Source: Thermochaetoides thermophila DSM 1495 | Taxonomy: Eukaryota; Ascomycota; Sordariomycetes; Sordariales; Chaetomiaceae | Reading direction: 5' to 3' | NCBI RefSeq assembly: GCF_000221225.1 | Contig: NW_006383032.1 | Span: 3,827,213-3,891,212 of the forward strand | Length of the DNA stretch: 64,000 bases | Shown: positions 1 to 11,077 of the stretch, piece by piece | Position numbering within the stretch: the first letter of the stretch is position 1 | Layout: each line of letters begins with the position of its first letter | The notes under the pieces: model-generated | Seen by the model: only the letters and a program-made list of their open reading frames with translations | Told to the model about the DNA's origin: nothing | The model's database searches: none | Made by a program: the position numbers and the translations under genes

Positions 1-15
1 TCCAAGCATCACTCC

Positions 16-90
16 ATGTTGAGCACTGCACTCCAACTTGGCTCCGTTCGACTGCCATCTGACGTTAATCTCAGATTTCCTTCCCCATGA
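16..90 (+). other. Upstream ORF whose stop overlaps the alternative oxidase start
   Basis: An ATG at 16 opens a 24-codon reading frame whose TGA (88-90) overlaps the ATG at 87 as ATGA, an arrangement compatible with termination-reinitiation. The predicted peptide is basic and hydrophobic and could instead be a remnant of an alternative presequence. The window begins only 15 bases upstream, so the full leader is not visible. Whether it is translated is unknown. Confidence 0.25.
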
Positions 91-1291
91 TACTGATCTC
101 GGGTAGGAGGAAGCTTCCTATCCTCTCGTTGAAGCAGGGAGTTCAGGTCACTAAGATTGCAATACCCAACCTATTTCCAGTGTGCCAAGTTGGACTCGGA
201 TACTCTATTGCTCTTCGGGTTGCTGCAACAGCTCCTAGACTTAGGGATTCGTCTTCATCTACACGAAGTTTCACGACAACATGTGCCAAGCAACTTCGTG
301 ACATTTTCCCAGCTAAAGAAACAGCATTAATTCGCCGAACACCTCCAGCCTGGCCGCACCATGGCTTCACACAGGAGGAATTGGAATCCGCCGTTCCAGC
401 CCACCGGGAGCCACGGACAATGAGCGACTGGATCGCATATAAGTTTGTGAGGACATGTCGGTGGTTCATGGACCTTGCAACCGGCATGAAGCCAGGCCAA
501 AAACCCAACATGCAGGATCCCAGGGCATTGGTTGCGGAGAAGCCCTTGACGGAAGCACAGTGGTTGGGTATGTTTCCCTGCAGAGCTGGCTCGCAGTCAT
601 AGAATGCTAACAATCGCAAAGTGCGACTGATCTTCCTCGAGTCTATTGCCGGTGTGCCTGGAATGGTGGCGGGAATGCTCAGGCATCTATCATCGCTAAG
701 GCGTATGAAGCGGGACAATGGCTGGATCGAGACACTGTTGGAAGAGTCATATAACGAGAGGATGCACCTCCTCACGTTTATGCGCATGGCTCAGCCGGGG
801 TGGTTCATGAAAACCATGATCATCCTTTCTCAGGGCGTCTTCTTCAACGCCCTGTTCCTCACCTACCTGATTTCTCCCAAGATCACACATCGTTTTGTCG
901 GCTACCTCGAGGAAGAGGCAGTCCATACATACACGCGCCTTCTCGGTGAAATCGAGAGAGGTGACTTGCCCAAGTGGTCTGATCCCAACTTCCCCGTTCC
1001 ACAGATTGCCATCGAGTACTGGCGCCTGCCCGAGGGAAAGAGGACGATGAAGGATCTAATCATGTACATTAGGGTTCGTCCATCCCGCAGTATGGTTGCT
1101 ACTGTGGAGAGGAATGCGGCTAACACACACGCTAGGCAGATGAGGCCGTTCACCGGGGAGTTAACCACACGCTGAGTGGTTTGAAACTAGATGATCCAAA
1201 CCCATTTGTCAGCGAGTTCAAGGCTGCTGGCAAAAGGCCAAATCCGGTGCTGAAGCCAACAGGCTATGAACGCGAAGAGGTTATCGGATGA
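87..1291 (+). CDS. aox: Alternative oxidase, mitochondrial (3 exons)
   Basis: Mitochondrial inner-membrane ubiquinol oxidase that bypasses complexes III and IV, passing electrons from ubiquinol to oxygen without pumping protons. Model: exons 87-567, 622-1073 and 1136-1291, giving 362 residues, the usual fungal length. Both introns (54 and 62 bp) carry GCTAAC branch sites. All diiron-ligand motifs are visible: LESIAGVPG, NERMHLL, EEEAVHTY and, only after removing intron 2, ADEAVHRGVNH. The C-terminus ends PTGYEREEVIG, typical of the family. The first ~60 residues are basic, Ser-rich and poor in acids, as expected of a transit peptide, followed by the conserved DIFPAKET and TPPAWPHHG segments. 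The ATG at 87 is the only good start seen, but the 5' end lies close to the window edge, so the exact N-terminus is less certain. Fungal AOX genes are usually induced when the cytochrome pathway is blocked; no regulatory site was identified here. Confidence 0.95.
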
Positions 1292-2796
1292 GTCTTGAAA
1301 AGCAATGGCCTCAGTTCTTATTCTCTCATCTCTGCTTCTCGACGGCTCAACTGTGTTTATTAGGTTCGTTTCTCCTTCAGAACGGGTTGGGTTGGCGCAT
1401 TAAAATTTAGGTTGTGTAAGGGATGCGGCGAAATGGATGCTGATCTCCTCTTAATTGAGAGTGCTGAGAATCAGCACTACTGTGTACGTTACCGCTGAGA
1501 TCAAAAGTATTTCTCTCTCGTTCCCACTGGGAAAACGATGCAGGCCTGATAACATGCTTGTCAGCATGGGTATGATGAACCTCACTCTCTGTCCAGTTGT
1601 GTAATTCGTTTAAGTAAAGGCTATCGTCCCTCGGGGCTAAAGCAATTGTTAAGAAACCTTACTTAGGGGGTAAGCACTGTACTACAGCAGCAGCCCGCAA
1701 TGGAGCGACCAGTTCTGCGCTGCGTAATCTGTAATCCTGTTTCCCTAGCTCTCCTCAAACGATTGTTCATATCGGTTGATCTCAGCAGAGGGAAGACTTG
1801 AGCGCACACGATTCTCTCCAGGGGCTAGTAGGTCCAGAGATAACACCTACGCTCTCGATTCCTGTCTTCATTCCACGGGGAATCAACACGTCTTTTGAAG
1901 GATTGAGCAGTCATAATGTGGGCAGCGGCAGCGGCAGCAGCACTATGGGCCACAGTTGATACACAAGAGACACCAGGCGACCCGGCCAAGCAAAAGCTGG
2001 CAAATAGAGGAAAGGATGGGGATCAATGCATGTCACGGAAGGTGAGCAGAGAAGTGAGCGCTGATTGGCTGCCCTAGATCCATTCGAACCCCTGCAGACC
2101 GGCCAGCGTCTGGCGGGACCGTCAAGCCCCGCCACGGCTCCTTGGGGTCCAACGCCTGGGAGCGAAGGGAGGAGCGGGGTGGAGGGGAGGATGCCGGATA
2201 GCCCTGAACAGTGAGATTGAGGGACGGGGCGAGGGACCAAGCGCCCGTGACGGGACCACGGGCGGCTACGCAGTGATTCCCCCGATCAGGCGCCCAGCAC
2301 CCTGGGCATTCATTCTCTGCGACAGCAACGAGACAGGCCCAAGGCGTAAGTCGCATCCAACCCGACCTCCATCGTGGTCGCTGTCGCGCGGGGCTCAAAA
2401 TTGCAGCGCAGCAGACTTGCGGGTGTGCTTGGTAAAAAAGAGCGGTTTTTTCTTACCGTTCCAGTTGGCAGCGACCCGACCGATTGTCCAAGCATCCATT
2501 CAATCCATCCACTGCCCGGGCTCATACAAGCACTGCTCATCATTCCATAGGTCCATCGGCGCGTGTCGCAGAGCACAGCCTCACAGCAACTGTAGCACTG
2601 CCACCGCGACCGGCAGGCTGAATCGCAAGATTTCGTCGCTGCGCTTCTAAAGACAGCAACACCACGTAAAATACAGTCCAGGCCCGCACAGCCCAATCAT
2701 CCGCCTCGAATCTGCGATCCAGCCAGGGTCACGACGGGAGTGAGGACGAACCGGCGAATCGACGAATCCTCGATCCACGACTCCACGATCTATTCC
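1292..2796 (+). other. Intergenic region and probable long 5' leader of CRZ1
   Basis: About 1.5 kb without a supportable gene. It holds the AOX 3' end and, from roughly 2400 to 2796, C-rich sequence with homopolymer runs that looks like promoter or 5' leader. The short ORFs on either strand show no recognisable protein. Confidence 0.5.
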
Positions 2797-5255
2797 ATGG
2801 ACCAACAGCAGCCCCAGGCTCGCAGGCAATCTCCTTCGGGCCCTTCTGCCGGCGGGGGTGCAACGCACCACCAGCAGCCTCATATAAGGACTGAGCACTC
2901 GCCAGCACCCGCTCCCTTTCCTAATTTGAATGAGCCCTCATCGTCCTCGTCGTCCATCGGTCTCGGTGTCGGCCTTGTCGACCCCGCCGTCCAGCACTTC
3001 TCCGTGCACCAGCCCGAGTTCTCGGTCTACGACGCAAACACCGGAAGCTTCCTGAGCAACCAGCAGGCTGCGCCACAGCCCTTCACGCAGCCCCCCTTTG
3101 CCGACCCTTCTGCTGCCGCTGCCTTCGATCTAACCCAGTCCTTTGCTGAGCAGGTCAAATCTGACCTGTCTGCCTTCGGTGCCCCGCCGCCTGGCACCTT
3201 AACTCCGCAGTCCCAAACTCAGCAGCCGCCGAGCATCGTTGCCCAGTCCTTCGACACGGACTTTACCATCTTCCCCTCAACTCCAGGCGAACCACAGTTC
3301 AACACTTCACTGTTTGGCACCGACAGTCAGCAGCAACAACAGCAACACCAACAGGAGCAAGAACAACAGCAGCAACAGCATCAGCAACAGCAGCAACAGC
3401 ATCAGCATCATCAACAGCAACAACAACAGTCGCCATTCTCGGTTTCCGACCCCGGTATGATGACACAGGCAAATCCCCATCCAACCCCTCCTCATCTTCT
3501 CAGTCCCGAGCCTCACCAGGCCGGCTCTGTCAACCACTCTCCTCGCTTTGCCCCGCATCCATTCGGTGCGTCTCCTGGAAGACACTCACGCAGTGTCTCA
3601 CTTGGGCCTCAGGATGCCCTCTTCCCGGGGCAGAAAGACTGGACCCGTAGCGGTCCTCAATGGCAGAGCCATCGGCGCACTCCTTCCGAGTATTCGGACG
3701 TTTCGTCTGCGGCGGCGTCGCCGGCTCTTGTCAGCACGGACTCTTTTGATCAGATAGATCCCAGCTGCTCGCCATTGTTGCCCCCCCAGGATCCTACAGT
3801 GTATAATGAGCTCCATGGGCTCCGAAACTTTAGTATCTCCGACCACGGCACACACACTCCCCATGGTGCCAGGAGCCCGTCCCATAGCCCGGCAATTTCG
3901 CCGCGGATCATGCCCCAGCGGCCAACCGACATGAACCAGCCGCCCAACCTCCTGCTCTCCTCCCCAAGCCCTAGTTTTGCTCCATCGCCGTATTTGCAGC
4001 CTCCCCAAGAGGAGTTTCCTCAACTCCCTCAAGATAACACTGAGGGGCAGCAGGGACAACAGCAGACACCGATGCTTGCCCCCCCATCCATCAACATTCA
4101 ACTTGCTCCTGCCCCAGCTAAGAGTGGTTTTGAACCTCCCAAAAGCCTTGATATCGATGCTCTGACACCCCCAGAGCGAGGTATGTTCTTCGCAAGCATC
4201 CATTCGTAGATTGATCGATAGGAGACTCACATGTTTGGCTCTGAACAGGACGTCCTAGGCGCCCTCGCGCTGTAACGGATCCCTACAACACTGGCGGTGG
4301 TTATCTGGCTGTTCACCAGCGAAGTCCATCAGTATCTGGCAGTCTCTCACCAGAATCCGCGGCCATCAGGTCAGAATCTCGCTCACTGTCGCCATTTGAT
4401 CGTTCCAGTAGCGCTGCATCAACAAATAGAAGACGCCAGTCGACGTCGTCGGTGCCAAACAATGTCATGGCACTGCGTCTTGCGGACCCAGAAAACGCCC
4501 AGGGGGACGGCACTGGTGCCAAGCGCGTCCAGAAGCATCCCGCGACTTTCCAGTGCAACTTGTGTCCCAAGCGGTTTACACGTGCCTATAATCTGCGGTC
4601 CCATCTCCGCACTCACACTGACGAACGCCCGTTCGTCTGTACGGTTTGCGGCAAGGCTTTTGCCCGCCAACACGACCGCAAACGGCACGAGAGTCTTCAT
4701 TCTGGCGAAAAGAAGTTTGTTTGCAAGGGCGAGCTCAAGAATGGCGGCCAGTGGGGCTGCGGCCGACGTTTTGCTCGTGCCGACGCTCTCGGCCGTCATT
4801 TCCGGTCCGAGGCTGGCCGTATCTGCATCAAGCCGCTTCAAGACGAAGAGATGGCCGAACGTATGCGCGCTTGGAGCGAGCAGCAGCGGGAGCAGCAACA
4901 GCAGTTCCAGCAGGCTATGGCATTGCAGGGATCACCGGGTATGCCGGGCATGCCCATGGACCCCAACGCCGCCGCTGCCAGTTATCCCATGGATCCCAGC
5001 GGCAACCTCATCCTGCCGCAAGCATTACTCGCGCAATATCCTGTTCTTGCCCAAATGAACTGGTCGGCACCCGACCTGGGTGGCGGTAGCGGCATAGAAG
5101 ACGAGCTAAGTGGCGGGAGCGCATTCGAAGCAAGCGATTATGACGATGGCGATGACGGAGGGTATGTTAGCGGTCCCGGGACAGGCTTTGGTCCCGGCGG
5201 CATGCCGGAGGGCTTTGGGGAGATGGGCTATGCCAGTGATTATGGTGGGAGATGA
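2797..5255 (+). CDS. CRZ1: CRZ1-type calcineurin-responsive C2H2 zinc-finger transcription factor
   Basis: Transcription factor that, in the family, is dephosphorylated by calcineurin and moves to the nucleus to switch on calcium, cell-wall and ion-stress genes. Exons 2797-4180 and 4249-5255 join in frame (68-bp GTATGT...CAG intron), giving 796 residues; an in-frame ATG at 2740 would add 19. The long N-terminal half is Pro/Ser/Gln-rich, with a polyQ tract near residues 177-211. A PSINIQ hexapeptide at about 430-435 matches the PxIxIT calcineurin-docking pattern, and a Ser-rich SP-containing stretch follows the intron. Two canonical C2H2 fingers (about 562-584 and 590-612) are followed by an atypical third (about 618-654, with the GELKNGGQWGCGRRF insert), the arrangement specific to Crz1 orthologues. 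The C-terminus is Gln-, then Gly/Asp-rich. Assignment is by finger sequence and order and is confident. Confidence 0.92.
3328..3429 (+). repeat. CAG/CAA polyglutamine-histidine tract in CRZ1
   Basis: About 100 bp of mixed CAG/CAA codons with scattered CAT/CAC and GAG encode a Gln-rich, His-interrupted stretch. The interruptions suggest an old, relatively stable tract. It lies in the probable activation region of the factor. Confidence 0.9.
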
Positions 5256-6166
5256 TCTATTCCTCTTTTCATTGATCCCTCTTTTATCTGTATTGTTTCT
5301 GTTTCTTCTTTCTAATCGGGTTTTGGGCGGATTGGAAAGTACTTGATGCCGGTCACCCATGGATATCTGTATACCTTTTGTTTACAAACGGCGTGATCGC
5401 ACTTTTACTGTTGTCGTTTGTTTGCCATCCCTCTAGAACACCTCCTGGACACTTCCATTTTGGAACCTTTCCATGGACAGCGGGGAGTCTTCATCCTTTT
5501 GGACGACTAGGCTACTTGATGACACTGACGATCTCTCTGTTTCACTATATTTTTCATGTTCTGTTTTAGACGGATGGTTAGGGATATCTGTTGCCCCTTT
5601 GGAAACCGAAAGTAGGGGTTAATGTGATGTGTGGCCAGAAGGGAGAAACGCAGATTTCAATGAGGATACTTCACCCCTTTGGGCTCAAGAGTTTCCTAGA
5701 CAGCTGCAACAGCTGAGTATAGATACCGGTCAATATGATACGTTTCTTGTATGGTACAGATGTACACTTTCTACTGCTACTCTTGCATTACAGGTCGTTG
5801 TCAGTATGCTGACTGCTTAGTGGAAGCTGTGTTCCTTTGGCCTGTTCGCCAGGATAGCACTCAAAGTTTTTGCGCATCGATCAGAGTATCGAACTTAGAA
5901 GCAAAAGTCTTGATGGTACAACTTCGATGATGTTTTTCTCTCCAATATGCTGTGCAAGTGCAACGACACTGTGTATGAAATAGTCACATTGAGCAGAGCA
6001 GTTTTGGTATTAAATGGAGAAGACTCTTTTTCTCCTGCTTTTGATGGGTATCTCAGGAACTGATAGTGTGGACGCAAGTCAACAGTGATGACAGAATGTT
6101 AATGTGAAAGGAACAAAGTTTCCAAGCTATTACAGACACCATCATTGCCAGGTCAACTTTAATCCC
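5256..6166. other. Intergenic, convergent 3' ends
   Basis: Between the CRZ1 stop and the stop of the minus-strand gene at 6167. It is T-rich just after CRZ1, as expected for 3' UTR. No ORF here resembles a known protein. Confidence 0.5.
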
Positions 6167-6775
6167 CTAGAAACTGGCTGCAGATGCCTTTGCTTGCTCA
6201 ACCAACTTGCTCACAACAGTCTTCAAAATGCCGATGTGGCCACTCGAGAGCTTCTCCCTGACAAACGGCTTCACGACCAAATTACAATTAATTTCCGAAA
6301 TGTCCACTAGCTCGTAATCTCCCTCTTCACCTGGACCAACCACCAAGTCAGGACCCTCCTGGATCTCTCCACGCTTCCTGACCTCATAACGACTTTTTAC
6401 TGTCACGCCGCCAGTTGCATCACCACGACATAGGACGCCATACTCTGAAGTTAAAAAGATGCAGGGGATCTCGACCACAGTTGTTGCCCAGTCTCCGGCT
6501 CCTGGGATGATGGGCACGCGCTCGTAGACAGTGTAGCCTTGCCAGTGGGTTGTGTTGGGAGGGTAGAAAGGGTCACGTCGGATTTCCTCCTGCTCTGCGG
6601 CATCTAGCGTTCGCAGTTCGTACCGTTCCAAATAGGGATTGGGTGTTATCAGAGACTCGTAGGTGCCGAGATAGGTACGAGCAGCTTGGGGGTCAACGAT
6701 CGAGGGAATGGGCACGCGGTTGATGACGCGAAAGCGGGTTTGCAAGAAGGCCATGGTAACAGTTTGCTTTGCCAT
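6167..6775 (-). CDS. DUF7053-like fungal protein
   Basis: Single-exon ORF of 202 residues with no signal peptide or membrane segment. The central part (a YERVPIIPG segment, then a beta-rich block ending GDATGGVTVKSRYEVR) and the C-terminal part (NCNLVVKPFVREKLSSGHIG) resemble from memory the fungal DUF7053 family, a START/SRPBCC-like fold of unknown function whose members end with a similar CNxxxxxFVxxxLxxxH stretch. The call rests on that pattern alone. An ATG seven codons downstream (6754) is an alternative start. It is convergent with CRZ1 and faces a long gene-poor region upstream. Codon use looks normal and the frame is unbroken, so it is probably a real expressed gene. Function is not inferred. 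Confidence 0.55.
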   Translation of the reverse strand: MAKQTVTMAFLQTRFRVINRVPIPSIVDPQAARTYLGTYESLITPNPYLERYELRTLDAAEQEEIRRDPFYPPNTTHWQGYTVYERVPIIPGAGDWATTVVEIPCIFLTSEYGVLCRGDATGGVTVKSRYEVRKRGEIQEGPDLVVGPGEEGDYELVDISEINCNLVVKPFVREKLSSGHIGILKTVVSKLVEQAKASAASF

Positions 6776-9700
6776 TTCTCGCGATAGATTCTATGTAGGC
6801 ATCACGGGCTGGTGCTATAGGTTATTGCTTGTTGAGCTTTGACGGGTTTAGGGGGACGACGGGATAGTGTTTAGGTTGGACCAAGAGAAGCAGCAGCCTG
6901 GAAAGGTGCAGATGGAGATGATAACAAAAGCTGCGAACCCAGTCAGGAGAAAAACAGCTTGGTCTTTGTTGGCCGAATAAATCTCCTGTGAGGGGTACAG
7001 TGAGGGAGGGTTCAGAGATCAACGAACCAAACCGTGAAAGTCCACAACAGCAAAGCCTACCCAGCCCACAGGGGTTAGCCAATTTGGTTGCCCACTCAAA
7101 GCATGCTTGGTGCACCTTTCCCCGGTCGCAATTGACGAAGAGCGAAGAGCAACTGGACAGCGGAGAAAGTAACTATGTAAGGTGGCGTAAGCAAATATAA
7201 TTACAGCCGCGACCTTTGCAACGTCTCTATTCCATCGTCACGGGAGCGAGCCCCAATGCTGGTCAAAGAGGAGAGATAGGGATATTTCCCCACGCCCAAG
7301 CTTGGGTAGAGCATACACTCCGCAATGACAAGGGCTAACGTCATCTTGCCGTGCAAGTATCCCGGGACGCTTCTTTGTTGAGGCATGGCTAGATCCTTTG
7401 CTCTCCATGCAGCTTGCTACTACCTAGCACAAATGGAAAGAAAAGATTACCAGGCATACGCAATGACCATTGGCTTGGCGAGCAAGACGGCTTTGGGTCC
7501 AGTATGGCGGGGAGCATTATGTCGCGCAACACATTGCGAAACGGCCTGCATGTTCACTAACAGCCTCGGACAAGCGCTCAAACTTAAACAATTGCAGAGG
7601 CTTAAGCGAACGTTTCAATCGACGTGCATTCAACCATGTGGGATTCGCAACTTGCGATAGGGCTCAAACAAACTATGGACCCTGATTGAGAGATAACAAA
7701 GTCGATCTGATGCCCGGTTTAATTTGGCCGGGTTGTAATTATCGGTGCCTGTGTTTATTCAAAGTGAAAGGACAAATTTCTACACATTGATGGAAATCTC
7801 TGGTTCTCGAGGCTCGGGCAGTAGATGCTGGACTGCGGTTCCGTCTGCTGTCCAATGATCCAACAACATGGGAATGCTGCATCTTTAACGGCATGCAGAC
7901 ACCAACTTCAACCGGTCGGCTCATATATTCTATCTGGCGGTGAAGCAGAGAGACCAACCAAGAACGCAGGCAGAGGCAAAATATGTGCCGGCGACACTGC
8001 CGGTACAGCCTCGTCCGAGGGTGACTGCACGCATGGAACTTGACTAGGTGATGAGTGATGATAGCTTTTGTCTGACTGGACAATGGTTCTCAAGACCTGG
8101 GGGGCGATATCCCCGCCTTCCAAAGCCCCGCAGACATGACAAGAGTCACAAGACAGATGATGTGCTTTTCTCGCGTGTTTCTGCTAAGTGTCCAGCAGCT
8201 GTCTGGCCAGCGGGCATTACATCCAACAGAGCTACAAACCTGAGATATAATTATCTATATCAAAGGTCTTGACCTTAGATATAAAGTTATATTTGTAGAT
8301 AGTAGGTATTGCAAGTGACTATTACCTCTACGCAGAAATATGCGGGGCAGGCTATGACCAGGGCACGAAGTGAATGATGTTAGGCATCGTGTGTTGTGCG
8401 TTTTGAAAGATCGCCGCCGTCCATGCGATGCAAGTCACCACCGTTCGACTGGATGGACAGACACTGTGACCACCATTTTTGAGTGCGGGGCTCTCAAAAA
8501 GACCCTGGCAAAGCAAAAACCCTACGTGAGCGAGGATCGAAGTCTTCCGATGCGTTTTTTTAGGATTAAGACCAGCATGGAGTAAATCAGCACATCCTGA
8601 GCCCATATGTTGCATACCTACCCAGTTAATATGTAGTGTGTCTAGTGTAACTCTCTTTTTTTTTCTCTTCTTCCGCTGTTCTCGGCCGTTTTAAGTGTCT
8701 TCTTGCCAGGTGGTTGGGAACCGTGTCACGAACGCTACGCGCTTGAAAGCGTCTGGCAGCTTTGTAAGTTACCGAAACACCCCTCCCTGATCTGGCTATA
8801 CCCCACCTTTGGATTTTGGAAGTGCAAGACGGGCGCTCATTTGATTCAGTGCTTAAGAACACAGCCCAATGTACATTTGGCTGGAGGTTCATGGTTTCAA
8901 GCTTCTGCTATGCTCATCTTGGAATGATGGTCATGTTGGGATGACGCGTTTAGCGTTCACCAAAGTCTGGCCTGAAGGGCAGCTACTAACAAGCGAGTAA
9001 TGTGACGACGTTATGTCACAGTTTAAATAGGTCCAAGACCCAGTGAAGATGACGAGACGGTGTGGCAGTTCATTCTGTGACAGGATTGGCCACACAGTGC
9101 ACCTTTGCTGTGGGTAGCCAACGACAAGGTCAGGCCCCACCACCCAGCCATCGATCCTGGAATTAGCAAACTTTGACTCTGTGGCGTTCCAGTTTCGAGC
9201 GTCTAGCTTCCATGTGCCTGGAGGGCTCATGAAGTCGCCCGTGACGTGACGGACAACAGCACCAGCACTGCACGCGCAGCATCACAGCTCCATAAAAAGT
9301 AGTAATAGTCGGACTGTTTGCTTGGACGACTACTGTGGCTTGGTTGTTGGCCTGGCAGGACATTGGTGACCGAGGTATCGGGCCAGGTGCTGGCCGCGAT
9401 TATCCACAGATAGCCAGGCATATCGTAGGCTGTCCCAAACTGGAACCCGTAAGTAGTGCGTCCACATGCGACTCACGTCTACCTTTCCCCACATTGCAGT
9501 CTGCCAACGCTGTGCCTACCTATACATAGGTATCTTAGGCAAAACACCCCACATGACCATCAGTGGAGCAATATTGGGCATGGAGCCATGGGCGGAGGGG
9601 AACAGATGAGGAGTGCTTGTTGACACTATGCAGGTGCGCGTGGTTGTGGCTCTGGAGAGTACAGATTCTGGAGTGCAAATCATAGGAAATGTACCTTAGA

Positions 9701-11077
9701 GACACATGCAATCAACAGTGAAGCTCATCTGATTGAGCACTGGACCTTTTTTTCACCTCCCGCGTTTGTCGTCGGTTGTCAACAACAAACGCTTTTAGTA
9801 GTTTACATTGCTCAAGCCATCAACGTCATATGATCCCATCGACGCTACTTAGTGTGGGTTAGGTACCCAAGACATTTTGCTTACAATCAGCCGCCTGACT
9901 AAGTGTTAAGTTTGGACGCAGCGCCTGTTAAGGAGAAGGATACATCTACGATCATGGATTATACCGATTCTATGCTTCATAATCTCAACCCTACAAACCT
10001 CCGTACCCAACAGCACTCGCGAGTACGGATTACATGAGGACTGAATTGGTTAGAGCAAGAGGACTTTCCCAAGGTAGGATTCCAACAGGGTACCTAAGTA
10101 CGTACCTTGCCTGATTCGAAGCACCCCCGAGCCTGCCTGAGGTACCCAGGTGCAGCCCGCAGCCCTGCTGCCGACGGGTCATGCTGCGGGAGAGCCAGGG
10201 AGAGGGGTGCATGCCACGGCCGCAGGGTATTGCTCTTGGCCATCCACCATCCAGCGTCTAGCGTCCAACGCTCCGGCGTGCATGGATGAAGTATGGAAAC
10301 TCCAAGTTCTCACTCATTCAAGCATTCAGTATTCATTCATTTCACTTTTGTCATCCACTGAATCAGCCAATGCCCATCAGCCTTTCGTCTTAAATAGCTC
10401 AACTTTGTGGCCGGCAACCACCCGTGCGGCCGCATCCTCGTCAGCTGTTGCGTCCTCGACTTTTCTGTTTGTTTTTTCCCCCCTCTTGCCTACTGACAGC
10501 CCCGGCAAGGCTGGGGCATCTGCGCGACTCACAGACTTCACAGGCGACACACAGCACATAGCATATCAGCTACACAGCAGTCGCAATCATCAGCGGTGTG
10601 GTCGCACGACGCAGCGCTCTCTATCACCACCACCACCAATCCTCTTTCCCGGCATCTCCCTTCCAGATCCCGTCTGGCGATTGGCCCCAGTGACACGGCA
10701 GCTATCGGCCTCAGGCGACGAATCTCATTCAGCTTCTGCGTGACAGAAGTTGTGTTTCTCGAAAAAAAAGGGGGGGGGTAGGGGGCATGGCCCTGACGAA
10801 GCGGTCGAGTCAACACCCACCAAGCACCCACTATTCGCTGTTCTGCTTGCGCGCTGAAACATCTACTTCAACGATATCGTCGCTGGCATCCTGTGATCCG
10901 TTGCATTCGCGAATTGCCTACCAGTACCTACGCTCGTCGTCGCTTTCTCTGCATTCAATTTGCTCTCATTGGCGTCGCGACGTCGCTGCCGGTAGTCGCC
11001 AGACAAGCTCCAGCGCCCACATGTGTCTGACAAACCCTTAGCCCGCGATCGTCAAGTTAGCGCATTTGACTCCCAGA
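6776..11077. other. 4.3-kb gene-poor region
   Basis: No ORF on either strand looks coding: all are short, overlapping and of random-looking composition. It includes an AT-rich patch with two adjacent hairpins (8243-8283), several TACCT/AGGTA-type intergenic motifs (about 9508-9535, 9860, 10088-10160), and from about 10300 a C/T-rich region with an A8-G9 run (10762-10778) that is probably promoter and leader of the next gene. A short or non-coding transcript cannot be excluded. Confidence 0.5.
8243..8283. repeat. Two adjacent inverted repeats (hairpins)
   Basis: The first is AGATA/TATCT around a 4-base loop (8243-8256). The second (8256-8283) has arms TATATC/GATATA and AAGGTC/GACCTT separated by one A on each side, around a TT loop. 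They sit in an isolated AT-rich patch. They may be the end of a small decayed transposon or a cruciform; function unknown. Confidence 0.6.

Noticed and set aside
10150..10743. 197-codon plus-strand ORF upstream of the giant gene
   Set aside because: Composition is that of C/T-rich leader DNA (Ser/Pro/His/Thr), with no family resemblance; the downstream exon at 11078 explains the gene better.
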